A stretch of DNA of 64,000 nucleotides from Uloborus plumipes (lineage: Eukaryota; Arthropoda; Arachnida; Araneae; Uloboridae), in assembly GCA_038373865.1 (NCBI GenBank), contig JAXGGA010001033.1, positions 108,739-172,738 of the forward strand, read 5' to 3'. A program made the position numbers and the translations under genes. Each line of letters opens with the position of its first letter. Positions within the stretch are counted from its first letter, which is position 1. The notes under the pieces were generated by a model. That model ran no database searches, was not told where the DNA came from, and was given only the letters and a program-made list of their open reading frames with translations. Positions 33,011 through 43,830 of this stretch are shown here, one piece after another.

Positions 33011-33554
33011 CTCAGAATGATTTACATACATTTTAGGCTTGAAATAATTCGCCGTTGCCATATTTATTAAGTTATTTAACGTCCTGTGTATAGGATATTT
33101 TGCAGTTATGTGAGAAAAATACGTCGTTACTTGACTTTACTTGTGCAAAGTAACATTACAGAAGGCCTCTCTGATCAATTTTTAGCAAATCATTTTAAAA
33201 TAGTTTAATTTTATGAAAAATAAGATCGCAAAAAAAAAACTTACTTTCTGTGTCTACCCATGCTGGATCGTTGCTTGACTGATTCGTCTGAAAATAGCTG
33301 TCAATACATAAACTCTGATTTCCAAACATTGGCTCTAACTGGTTTTCTCAAGAAGAAGGACTATTTAACTTGTGAAAAACAGCTTTAGTAAAATGATATA
33401 TCCATTATAGGCTTTTGTATGCAGTAACTAACAAGTGTTCCGTTTTTAGGCTACTGGCATAAGTAGGTTAATTTAGCAATGAATTTTTACATATATTTTT
33501 GTTTTTTTTCAGTTAAAAATACATCAAACAACACATATAACGAACAAAAAAATT
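33011..33554. other. Unassigned AT-rich sequence
   Basis: Nothing recognisable. Confidence 0.35.
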
Positions 33555-34330
33555 TTGACAATCGGTAGGGTCTAAAGCCCCCCTACGCCTTAGGGCAACT
33601 AAGACAAGAGATCTGTTTCCGATCGCGGGTACCATCTGTCGGCCTCTCAGCGAAGTACAAGGAGTGGTACTTTTAAGTACCAGCATGATTCCAGGCATGT
33701 AGGATTCATACAGTGAACTCTCACTTACGCGCCGGCCCAAGGGACCAACAGAAAAAGGCGCATAAGTGAGAAAGACGTATAAGTGAAGAAGCCTATTTAA
33801 AGGACTAAAACGTAAAATTGGTTCTAATGAGAGAATGAGTAAGAATGTTTCTAAAGAAAAGGGACATATTAGTACGGTTTGGCAATGACTGTAACGTAAC
33901 TACAATGATAAAGAGAAAACAAAAATTACAGCACACCTAATCACAAACTGTTCCCTTTAAAAGAATTCATAATAAATAGTTCTCCGAACTCTAGTTCATG
34001 CGGAAAAAGTGCCTTCCGTGAGTAGTTAAGGCGAAACATTAAAAGGAAAGTGTAGAAATATGCTTATTTTTAAAAAAAAATACATTAAATATTTTACATT
34101 TCTCAAAAAATTCGGCGCATAAGTGAAATATTTATCCTTAGAGCGACGCATGAACGAATGATATTAATATTATTTTGCTATGGAATGTGCTGGGACCATT
34201 GAAAGTCATCGTACAAGTGAAAAAGGCGCATAAATGAGGCGGTGTATAAGTGAGAGTTCACTGTAATACTAAATTAACATAAGCGGGACTTCTCAATCCC
34301 GTCGGGGCATAAAGGGCTTAACTCTCACAA
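33555..34330 (+). repeat. Dispersed repeat family B, copy 2, split by a MITE
   Basis: 33555-33710 and 34266-34330 together match the reverse complement of 20345-20572. The interruption is exactly the TA-flanked element at 33711-34263. The 75-codon minus-strand frame here is part of the repeat. Confidence 0.8.
33711..34263. mobile_element. pogo/Tigger-like MITE, TA TSD
   Basis: TIR CAGTGAACTCTCACTTACGC (left) and CAGTGAACTCTCACTTATAC (right, reversed). TA at 33709-33710 and 34264-34265. Subterminal repeats of GGCGCATAAGTGA-type words occur at both ends. 553 bp, no transposase. The empty site is visible in the family B copy at about 20430. Confidence 0.9.
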
Positions 34331-34841
34331 AAAGCACGTCCAGCAGCGGAAATCGTAAAAACTCAGTATCAGTTTTAATCTCATTTTCAATCAATCGTCA
34401 CGCAGCCTTATTTCTATCTATTGAGGTCATGAGATTTTAATCAATTCACAAGATTCAAATAGCAACGCGCGATATCAAAATTAATTAGCATGCTCTTTAT
34501 TCAGGATGGCTCGAAAGTCAATAAACACGGGCATGTAATTCTAATCAAGGACTAGAGAAGTATTCCTGTCTGGTGGGTCATCTTGGACTGTTTATCTTTT
34601 AGTCTATGATCATCCATGATGTTCTTGTGATACCAGTGTGCTTTTTAGTCTACTTTTCCCCCGCCTCCGTTTTTGAATAAATAAAGGAAGGAAATTGGCT
34701 CAATGTATTACAACTATGTTGTTAACAAAAGGAATTTAAATAACTGAGTAAATGTCGAAAAATACAAAAATTGAAAAGTAAGATGTTAAGATGTGAAAAT
34801 CGGTGTCTGGCTGTCCCCACCTAGTAACTTTTGATTAAATA
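34331..34841. other. Unassigned sequence
   Basis: Nothing recognisable. Confidence 0.35.
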
Positions 34842-35170
34842 CAGTTCACTCACGATTATCCGAGGCCGGATTATCCAAGGTTCGAATTATCCGAAGGTCT
34901 TTCAAGTTTTTTTTTTTTTTTACGGTGATGATTTTACTGAATGTAGAAAACTGCGAGTGCATTATTGACCATTTTTAGCTTTATTTTTTTTTTAATTTTA
35001 ATGCTATCGTTTTGAGCTATATTTCAAATGCATACGTTGTGCTATTGACTTTTTTTAGCTATTGTATATACTAGCATTTTTATTTTTTAATCTATTTTTT
35101 GAATATTCTGCGGTTTTTGCTTATCCGCTGTTACCGTGCCACCTTAATCCACGGATAAACGGTAGTTTAA
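34842..35170. mobile_element. Tigger/pogo-like remnant
   Basis: Starts TACAGTTCACTCACGATTAT then CCGAGGCCGGATTATCC. The right part contains CTTATCCGCTGTTACCGTGC and TTAATCCACGGATAAACGG. Such GGATTATCC and GCGGATAA words are typical subterminal sequence of Tigger-like elements. The right terminus is degraded. Confidence 0.6.
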
Positions 35171-37336
35171 TGTTCAAACAGATTTTCTTGTGGAAATGGT
35201 CTCGGTCAGCTCCTTGATTGAAATATTTGAACAATTTTTCGTTCAAACTTAAGCTGCTCAAAAATAATAATAAACTCAACATTAACGAATTTAAAACCCC
35301 TATAAATACCAAAACAAACAGTGGATCAGTTAAGATTCACCTCTAAAGAAAATTAATTTTTTGTTGAATATGTGCAAAAATATAGTGTTGGATTTGTTTT
35401 TTCGATGACTATTTTCCGCATTTCAAGGGATTTATCATTCGATTCCACGAAAATATTTAAAGCATGCATAAATCCTGTATTAAAAGGCTAGTTTGCTTTG
35501 AAAATATTTTACTGAAAAGAGCTTTTAGTATACAAAGTATAGTACACAAAATGCGTTTTCAAATGGTTATTTTGTTGATATTTTATAAACAGCCAAATGA
35601 CGCAGTGATAGTGCTTAGGAAAAAATTTATAGCCGCACGAATTATTATCCAAGATATGAAGTTGATTTAAGATTTTGTGTTTTGAGTAAAATGTAGAAAA
35701 AATAAAGATCATAATACTGATCTATTCCATAAAAAAATAACTTTCTAAGTACAACGGAAGATGGTAAGGAAATAAGGAGCTACTTTGAATTTCAATATTT
35801 AGAACGTTTAACACTTTTCGTATTTAAAAAAGGTGCAAAACATTCAAGTGAAATATTTTTGAATTTTCAACTATTATTTTTGTTGCTACTATTATCATTT
35901 TCCATTTTCTAAAAATAAACATTTTTATTTAAATGTAAAGCTTGAAAGTACACCAGGATAAAGTTTCTAGAAATATTTCCAATTTTTCGGTCTGTGAAAT
36001 TTGTTTGTAAAGGCGTTAAAAATATCGCTTGCAGAAGTTATAATGTAAAAAAAGAAAAGAAACAATTTAATTTGCGTATTGATTCTTGTTCAACAAACTC
36101 GAAAATTAATCTTAAGAAAGCGTTTCCATTTTCATTATATTTTTTCTATTTAGCATAAAACGCACAACAATAATCAATATTGTTTGCATTTTGAGCGTAT
36201 AAAACACATAATATTTTATACCACCATACAATTTTCCCATCCGAACAAACGTAAAACAAATATCATCCTGGAAGCAGCAGAAATCCATCACTAAAGGCTC
36301 TTCAAAGTTTTCGCTTATTGAACGTCCCTAAGCTCCAGCAACAATTGCACACAATATAATCCTCAAAACTGCCCTTCAAGAAGCCTACATTATTTGAAAG
36401 CCGGCATCAACACAGACTTCAACCAAAAAGCAAAAGCAGTATCGTGTGTGAGCCTACTAATGAAATTGTACTTCACTTCGGATCCATTCTCCGTAACCAG
36501 ACATCGGCTTTGCCTCTGCATTTCCCCAGCCATTGATATATTATGAATGGGTGGGAGGAGTGCCTACATGACCGTCATTTACCGGTGACAGTGATACACC
36601 GGTAGTAATTATGTTGTGAACAAGCCGAGTTTCCTTTAGGGAACATATGACTTCGCATTTATGTGCGATATTCTTTCTGTGAGCGGGTCGATCTTTAGGA
36701 TTTTAAGTAGGATGTGATGTTTTAAACCGTGTTTTCTACAGAAAATCATAGTTAACAGAAGAGTGTTAAAGTGATAATGTAAAAAAAGCTCAGTCTAGAA
36801 TTAAAAGAGCTGACTTTCCAGTATGGCTAGCATCTGATCAATATTCTCCTAAATATCCAAAATTGCAAGTTATGTCAAACATACCTTTTTAGCATTCACG
36901 GTTGATTTATAAAAACAAAATGTTCCTCTCTCATCGGGGAAAATAAATACGTAAAAAAGTAAATAAACAAATAAAGTATGGTATAGCGTTTGAACAAGAA
37001 AAAAGAACACAAGTAGACGTTTAGATTAAGGGCTAACGCTTCATTTACATGTATTTCATTTTTCACTCAAGCAAAAACGAATTGCTTATTGTTCTCACTT
37101 GACCGCAGTCGGTGTCCTATAGTTTTTACTCATTTTGCTGACTATACATTTTCCCTATATTTTGGTTGGAAGAAATTTGGTGCAAAATAAAGCCCAAAAT
37201 CTCAATCACACTGTAAAAAATATTAATGTATCCTGGATGAGAAATTTATCACCAGTTTGGCATGTTCCAAGCACGAAAATCCCCCAAAACTGTGCTGTAA
37301 AATGTACCATACCCGCCGAAAAAGTAAATCAGCACG
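35171..37336. other. AT-rich non-coding sequence
   Basis: Chance ORFs only. Somewhat higher complexity at 36480-36720, but no frame or motif recognised. Confidence 0.4.
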
Positions 37337-37420
37337 TCAAAATATATATACATATATATATATACTAGCTATATATATATACTACCGGCTATACTATATA
37401 TATATATATATATATATATA
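37337..37420. repeat. TA-rich microsatellite
   Basis: TA/CATA dinucleotide runs interrupted by CTAGC and CTACCGGC fragments that resemble Helitron 3' ends. It abuts the Helitron end at 37421. Confidence 0.8.
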
Positions 37421-37540
37421 CTACCGGCGAACTCTGTTCCGCCTTAAAGGCAATAAATAAGCAAATTTTTGAATTTATTAAGTTTTTTTTATTAGAAAAT
37501 GCAAAAAACTACATGAATCATTAATTATTGTTTCTGTATT

Positions 37541-37930
37541 TTAGTACATAGGTTGCTCTTCACTTAAGTACCTTGTGATACACAACATTTTTTGTGTTAT
37601 TATCAGGCGCAAAAACAAAAAACGCAGATGGTCTTCCGACCCGTGAACAATTGAACATGCCACATATAATTGACCATGGGACAAACAGTAATGTTCTAGA
37701 TTCAAACCCCAAACTTTTAAGGATTGGCCTTGTGATTTGTTGATGGTCATGACAAATGCAAGACTGATCGGAAATTAAAGTCTTTAAAATTCAAACGGCA
37801 TATCGGTTGGGATTATCGGGATCCTCGGAATGAGAACTTCCTCACCTTTGAATTTTCCTTTCAGTATCTTCGCGTAAATTACATTGTTCATCCAGTTTCT
37901 AACCACCAAACGCGTATACCGTTGCACAGT
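37541..37930 (-). pseudogene. Helitron PIF1-like helicase, C-terminal remnant
   Basis: Minus-strand translation gives RYTRLVVRNWMNNVIYAKIL, KGKFKGEEVLIPRIPIIPTD, MPFEF, a stop, [40 protein letters not shown], then in shifted frames [15 protein letters not shown] and a stop. TINKSQGQ and HGQLYVACS are the helicase V and VI blocks of Helitron PIF1-like proteins. The Arg normally following ACS is Ile. With one in-frame stop and about two frameshifts, it is inactive. Confidence 0.88.
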
Positions 37931-38019
37931 TTTGGTTGGTTTATGTTTCGAAGCATGTTTACTACGGAGTCAACCTTTAGGCGGTGGTAATCCGGTAATT
38001 GTGCGGTGGTAATCCGAGC

Positions 38020-38190
38020 ATCACAAAAAAGTCAAATAACACTTAATACACCGGTAACTCACAACCTATTTTATTGCGCTCCAGATGCTGTCAGAACATG
38101 TGCTTTATGTCGCTCGGCGACAGAGGCTCAAAAAAGGCTTAGTTAAAAAGATAATTTTTTCTTGCTTATCAACTGACTGCTCCATCCATA
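38020..38190 (+). repeat. Direct repeat flanking the nested Helitron, left copy
   Basis: Shares GTCAAATAACACT, GCTGTCAGAACATGTGCTTTA, TGTCGCTCGG and AAAGGCTTAGTTAAAAAG with 39984-40155, same strand. Together they bracket the element at 38219. Confidence 0.78.
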
Positions 38191-38789
38191 AATCCATCCA
38201 AACAAACTTTTGTATATACTAGCTGCGTGGCCCGGCGTTGCACGGGCTGTAATGTAGTGAAAACAGTTTGAGAAAACTACTCGCCGTCAAGGCGGCTCGC
38301 CTTTACAGTAGCGAGGGAAGTTTCGATAAACTACTCGCCGCCAAGGCGGCTCGCCTTTAAAACACCAAGGAAAAGTTAAGCAAACTACTCCCCGCTAAAG
38401 CGACTCGCTAAAAAGCTTTCCTGCATCAAAGAATCAATCGCGTTTATTTGCTCATGCTTCTTCAAAAAGAAAGACGATGTCAAGTAGCGCATACTTAGCA
38501 CTCTCCCTAAATAACATATAAAATTCCTTACCAAAAAGAATTATTTCCAAACCGCTTCCTTCCTGTAAAATTAATTGCAAAACTCTAAACGAGAAAGTTC
38601 TTTTAATATTTGGATCGCAGCCAAAAAAAGTCCCTTCTAAAAACAGCAATTGCTATTTTATTTATAAACACATTTTCAAAATGGTACCAGAGAAAAAATA
38701 TGTCATTAATAATTAGAATAAAAACAATTGTTAGAACTTTGTTATAACACGTATTCAACATGACAATGGAAAAAAATAATTCTTTCATT

Positions 38790-39370
38790 TTAAAAAGTTC
38801 AATTTAAGTAACGTTTTAATTTAAAACCGCAACGGAAAGAAATAAATATTTTGGAATTTAAATAGTTCAATAAGTTAATTAACGTTTTTATTCAAAATGG
38901 CAACGGTAAGAGATAATGTCTTAGAATTTTAAATAGTTCAATAATTTAATTAACGTTTTAATTCAAAATGGCAACGGCAAGAAAAAAATATCTTGGAATT
39001 TTAAATAGTTCAATAATTTAATTAACGTTTTAATTCAAAATGGCAACGGTAAGAAATAAAAGTCTTGGAATTTTAAATAGTTCAACCATTTAATTAACGC
39101 TTTAATTTAAAATAGGTACAGAACGAAACAAAATTTTTGGAATTTTAAATAGTTCAGTACTTTAATTAACGCTTTAATTTAAAATGGCAACGGAAAGAAA
39201 TAAATGTCTTGGAATTTTAAATAGTTCAACCATTTAATTAACGCTTTAATTTAAAATAGGTACGGAAAGAAACAAAAGTTTTGGAATTTTAAATAGTTCA
39301 ATAATTTAATTAACGCTTTAATTTAAAATGGCAACGGAAAGAAATAAATGTCTTGGAATTTTAAAAGTGC
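38790..39370 (+). repeat. 71-72 bp tandem array in Helitron copy 1
   Basis: Eight to nine units of the form GGAATTTTAAATAGTTCAAT, AATTTAATTAACG, then AAAATGGCAACGGAAAGAAA. Unit starts near 38853, 38922, 38994, 39067, 39139, 39211, 39282 and 39355. Each has the palindrome TTAATTAA. Confidence 0.92.
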
Positions 39371-39765
39371 AAAGAATTTAATTAACGTTTTAATTAATAT
39401 CTCAGCTAATTAACGTCGTACAATTACGCGGTTGGTCTTATTGTATTCTTTAGAAAATTTCGAATTGAATGGTATTATGTGTGATTCTTTACGCTTAGCG
39501 GTTTTTGAGGAGTTCAAGCTTCAGACGGAATTTTAAATAGTTCAATAATTTAATTAACGCTTTAATTTAAAATGGCAACGAAAAGAAATAAATGTCTTGG
39601 AATTTTAAAAGTGCAAAGAATTTAATTAACGTTTTAATTAATATCTCAGCAAATTAACGTCGTACAATTACGCGGTTGGTCTTATTGTCTTCCTTAGAAA
39701 ATTTCGAATCGAATGGTATTATGTTTGATTCTTTACGCTCAGCGGTTTTTGAGGAGTTCAAGCTT

Positions 39766-39766
<1 letters not shown>

Positions 39767-39797
<31 letters not shown>

Positions 39798-39815
39798 TAG
39801 ACAGACAGACAGACG
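39767..39815 (+). repeat. ACAG tetranucleotide microsatellite
   Basis: About 11 tandem ACAG units at the 5' side of the Helitron. Gives artefactual Thr-Asp-Arg-Gln and Cys-Leu-Ser-Val repeat frames on the two strands. Confidence 0.95.
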
Positions 39816-39983
39816 CGGACAGATTTTAATAGTAGTAATAATAGTAGTAAGAAGAACAACCTCTTTAACTGCAGTCCAGGAGCTATCCCACAAAGCGCTT
39901 TCCACCTCTCAGCCTCAGAAGCGTAAAAACTCTTACGTGACAATCGTTTCTGACAGCTTATCACATGTTCGTTTATAATTTAC

Positions 39984-40155
39984 TTCACAAAAAAGGTCAA
40001 ATAACACTCAACGCTCCGCTAACTTACAACCTGCTTACTGCGGTCTGGAAGCTGCCAGAACGTGTGCTTTATGTCGCTCAGCCATGGAGGTGTCAAGAAA
40101 GGCTTAGTAAAAAGGCTTAGTCAATAAGACATTTTTTTTCTATTTATGTAACTGA
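39984..40155 (+). repeat. Direct repeat flanking the nested Helitron, right copy
   Basis: Partner of 38020-38190. Here it runs on into the 5' end region of the Helitron that terminates at 40287. Confidence 0.78.
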
Positions 40156-40288
40156 CACACATAAATTATAGCCTATGTCCGTTTCCTGGCTCTAAGCTAC
40201 CTACCCACCAATTTTTAACCATATCGGTACAACCGTTCTTGAGTTATAAATAGTGTAACTAACACGACTTTCTTTTATATATTCAGAT

Positions 40289-41400
40289 TTTATTCATCTT
40301 ATCTTGAGATTCTTTGTTATTAATCATTTTTTCAAACATTCATTTTTCTTAGAATATAATAAACTTATAAATTTTCACAAAGAAGAATAATTAAACAAAA
40401 AAATCAGGGTTGCCACTAAAAAACTTACAGCGGAATAAAAATAATATAAATTGATTTTAAATAATCAATGCTGCAGATGAAAAATATTAGTTGGCAACTA
40501 CTAAGTTCTTCATGCATAAAATAATGTTTGTTGTAATATTAAAATAATAATAATAATAATATGAAAAGGTAAACTTAAATTTGTGTAACATTAAAATTCT
40601 CGGGAACTTTGAATTAACACTTTACGAAAACTTTTGATTAGTTAAAAGCGAGTTTAAGTTTTACTTACTTATTTATTAATTCATGATATTGCTTCTAACG
40701 ATGTAAATAATTACTCAATCATAATTAAAATGACAAAGAAAGCATTGTGCATGTTCATTCAAAATGCATTATTTCGTTAAATTATTAAGCTAATATAAAA
40801 CGTGAGCAAAACGTAATGCGTGGGTGGAATAAAAAGAACAAATTTTATTTCTTACATTATTTTTTCTTTCTCTAAATAATAGCACAGAGATTTCCCGTGA
40901 TCCAATGTTTTCGGCCTAGTTCTGACGTAAGTAATGTTCTACTGCAAGAAATTTGAATTTGATTTATGAGCCTTTTAGTTTCCATACGCTTTCTATGAGC
41001 AGTCATATTTTCCAACGTTATGAAGTAAATTGATATGGTTTTCGATTGTTTCTTTGAAGAAATAAGTCAAATTCAATGCATTACAATGTATTGAGCCTGT
41101 GCGTTGTTTTGTTTTTTTTATCTAAGAATGAGTCAAAACTAATACCTAGTTCTATTAAGTGAAAATGCGTCCGATTTAGTCAAGTACAATATTTTTATCT
41201 TATTATTAGAAATGAAACCTAGCGCTCTATTAAATATCAGGATATAGTGATAAAAATTTACTACTAAAGCTAAAAATATTTCTATTTGAAAATATTATTT
41301 CTATTATTTATTTACTTATTTACTCATTCTATGAAAGTTTCTAAAGAAAAATTCTTCTATAATTGTATAAAGAAGTAGCTGATAATTTAAACGAATTAAT
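40289..41400. other. AT-rich non-coding sequence
   Basis: AAT-repeat tract near 40545-40562. Nothing else recognisable. Confidence 0.4.
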
Positions 41401-41651
41401 TGAAGGGTCAGGGGGAAAAACCACGGTAGTCACATTTGATTCATTTTAAGAAAAACGAAATTTAAACTTTACGAACTCATAAACTTCCCCAGTATACTTG
41501 TTCTAAAATGACAATAATACATGGACTACAGTGTTTTTTCACGAATATTGCATATACTAAACGAAATTACACTTATTTTTCTAACAGGTGGTAGCATCAG
41601 TTTAAATTCAACAAAAAGTGGACTACCGTGGTTTTTCCCCCTGACCCTTCA
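41401..41651. mobile_element. MITE with 35-bp TIRs
   Basis: Left TGAAGGGTCAGGGGGAAAAA then CCACGGTAGTC; right is its inverted copy (41617-41651). Both sides are flanked by ATTAAT, possibly a TSD but itself palindromic. The 64-codon frame at 41521 lies inside it. Termini resemble those at 52804-53050 (TGAAGGG). Confidence 0.85.
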
Positions 41652-41973
41652 ATTAATATTATTTTTTTATTTTCTTGCAAAATCTATGTCCAAACTAATA
41701 TTTCGGCATTTATAAAGATTATATAGGCATTTACTTCCTTGAAAGGATTTAATCTAACACGTTTTATCAACATTTAAGCATTAATCGTTTTATTTGTTAA
41801 ACTGTAACCTTGTGAAAAGTAGATGGTTCATAAAAATGGAACATAATTCATTTCAAAGCAAATAGTGCACAAAGTTAAAGTACAAGTTTATATGCATTTT
41901 GCATCTTGTGGTAAATCAAGTTAGAATGTGCGGTAAAATATTTTAAATGTTCCATACAAAAGTTATAAATTAA
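41652..41973. other. AT-rich spacer
   Basis: Nothing recognisable. Confidence 0.35.
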
Positions 41974-43378
41974 CTAGCTGCGTGGCCCGGCGTTGCACGA
42001 GCTGTAATTTAGTGAAGGCAGTTTGAGAAAACTACTCGCCGCCAAAGCGGCTCGCCTTTAAAGGAGCGAGGAAAGTTTCAACAAACTACTCGCCACCAAG
42101 GCGGCTCGCCTTTGAAGTAATGAGAAAAACTTAAATAGTTTACTCGCCGTCAAGGCGGCTCGCCTTTACAGTAGCGAGGAAAGTTTCAATAAACTACTCG
42201 CCGCCAAGGCGGCTCGCCTTTAAAACACCAAGGAAAAGTTAAGCAAACTACTCCCCGCTAAAGCGACTCGCTAAAAAGCTTTCCTGCATCAAAGAATCAA
42301 TCGAATTATTTGCACATGCTTCCTCAAAAAGAAAGACGATGACAAGTAGCGCATACTTAGCACTCTCCCTAAATAACATATAAAATTCCTTACCAAAAAC
42401 AATTATTTCCAACCCGCATTCTTCCTGTAAAATTAATTGCAAAACTCTAAACGAAAAAGTTCTTTTAATATTTGGATCGCAGCCAAAAAAAAGTCCCTTC
42501 TAAAAACAGCAATTGCAATTTTATTTAAAAACACATTTTCAAAATGGTACCAGAGAAAAAATATGTCATTAATAATTAGAATAAAAACAATTGTTAGAAC
42601 TTTGTTATAACACGTATTCAAAATGACAATGGAAAAAAGTAACACTCTTTCATTTTAAAAAGTTCAATTTAATTAACGTTTTAATTTAAAACCGCAACGG
42701 AAAGAAATAAATATCTTGGAATTTTACATAGTTCAATAATTTAATTAACGTTTTAATTCAAAATGGCAACGATAAGAAATAAATGTCTTGGAATTTTAAA
42801 CAGTTCAATGATTTAATTAACGTTTTAATTCAAAATGGCAACGGTAAGAAATAATGTCTTAGAATTTTAAATAGTTCAATAATTTAATTAACGTTTTAAT
42901 TCAAAATGGCAACAGTAAGAAATAAAAGTCTTGGAATTTTAAATAGTTCAACAATTTAATTAACGCTTTAATTTAAAATAGGTGCGGAAAGAAATAAAAG
43001 TCTTGGAATTTTAAATAGTTCAACCATTTAATTAACGCTTTAATTTAAAATAGGTACGGAAAGAAATAAAAGTCTTGGAATTTTAAATAGTTCAATAATT
43101 TAATTAACGCTTTAATTTAAAATGGCAACGGAAAGAAATAAATGTCTTGGAATTTTAAAAGTGCAAAGAATTTAATTAACGTTTTAATTAATATCTCAGC
43201 TAATTAACGTCGTACAATTACGCGGTTGGTCTTATTGTCTTCCTTAGAAAATTTCGAATCGAATGGTATTAGGTTTGATTCTTTACGCTAGCGGTTTTTG
43301 AGGAGTTCAAGCTTCAGACGGACAGACAGACAGACAGACTGACAGACGCAAACAGATTTTAATAGTATTAATAATTTT
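41974..43378 (-). mobile_element. Non-autonomous Helitron with tandem repeats, copy 2
   Basis: Same family as 38219-39840: minus-strand 3' hairpin and CTAG at 41974-41977 with host T outside. Five ~65-bp GCC-rich hairpin units (42025-42270) against three in copy 1, a 71-72 bp array at 42640-43165 with seven units, and a shorter ACAG run (43317-43347). It lacks the 240-bp internal duplication of copy 1. 5' boundary approximate. Confidence 0.85.
42640..43165 (+). repeat. 71-72 bp tandem array in Helitron copy 2
   Basis: Seven units with the same GGAATTTTAAATAGTTCAAT and TTTAATTAACG core as in copy 1. Unit number differs between the copies. Confidence 0.9.
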
Positions 43379-43539
43379 AAGGAAGAAAATAATGATTGCG
43401 TAATTACTGGTTGCTGTTCACATTACGTTTATTAATAGCGAGTTTGGCGGTCTATCTAATGGAATTTATAATAATAAACATTATTAATGAAGCACATTTT
43501 CATGTACATAAAAAAGACAATAATTTTCTGGAAAAAAGC

Positions 43540-43830
43540 ATCCCTATGAGGGGGGCCAATCCCCACAGAGAGGCGAGAAACCCAAATGTGTAATTCTGAC
43601 CGTGAAAATACCTTTGTCAAATTCGTCAAAGATCCGATATAAACTGTGGGTTTGGGTGAAAAAAAAAAACCCTATGGAGGGCTCGCCTCTCGTAGGCGGC
43701 GACCCCCACCACACCCGCCCCCTTAGTGAATTCCATAGCGTCAGAACATCAAAAGACCACGGTGCCAAATTTGGAAAAGATTCGACGTAAACTGGATTTG
43801 TATGAGGAACATACAAATAATCCTTCACCC
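43540..43830. repeat. Unclassified repeat with internal direct duplication
   Basis: GTCAAATTCGTCAAAGATCC followed by GATATAAACTG (43617) recurs as GCCAAATTTGGAAAAGATTC then GACGTAAACTG (43764). GC-rich CCCCCACC tracts lie between. The frames across it (94 codons minus, 62 plus) look incidental. Confidence 0.4.

Larger units (their letters stand above)
38219..39840 (-). mobile_element. Non-autonomous Helitron with tandem repeats and ACAG microsatellite, copy 1
   Basis: The minus-strand 3' end is GCCCGTGCAACGCCGGGC (hairpin) then CACGCAG, CTAG and T. CTAG at 38219-38222 is the canonical Helitron terminus. The interior has about 3 units of roughly 65 bp holding GCCGCCAAGGCGGC-type hairpins (38272-38410), then a 71-72 bp tandem array, a 240-bp duplication (39294-39530 / 39531-39771), and (ACAG)n. 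The 5' end is near 39840 (exact base uncertain). Frames of 60-100 codons inside are not genes. Confidence 0.85.
37421..40287 (-). mobile_element. Decayed Helitron, minus orientation, with a non-autonomous Helitron inside
   Basis: On the minus strand the 5' end is TCTGAATATATAAAAGAAAG preceded by A (40287), followed by GTCGTGTTAGTTACACTATT and TAACTCAAGAACGG, a 5' sequence I recognise as typical of arthropod Helitrons. The 3' end has the hairpin GGCGGAACAGAGTTCGCC, then GGTAG and T at 37421-37420. Canonical ends are CTAG-T, so one base is altered. Helicase remnant at 37541-37930. The element at 38219-39840 lies inside it. The Rep/HUH nuclease part was not found. Confidence 0.7.

Noticed and set aside
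39676..39978. 100-codon ORF with TDRQ repeats and its minus-strand CLSV counterpart
   Set aside because: Both come from the ACAG microsatellite in a non-autonomous Helitron.
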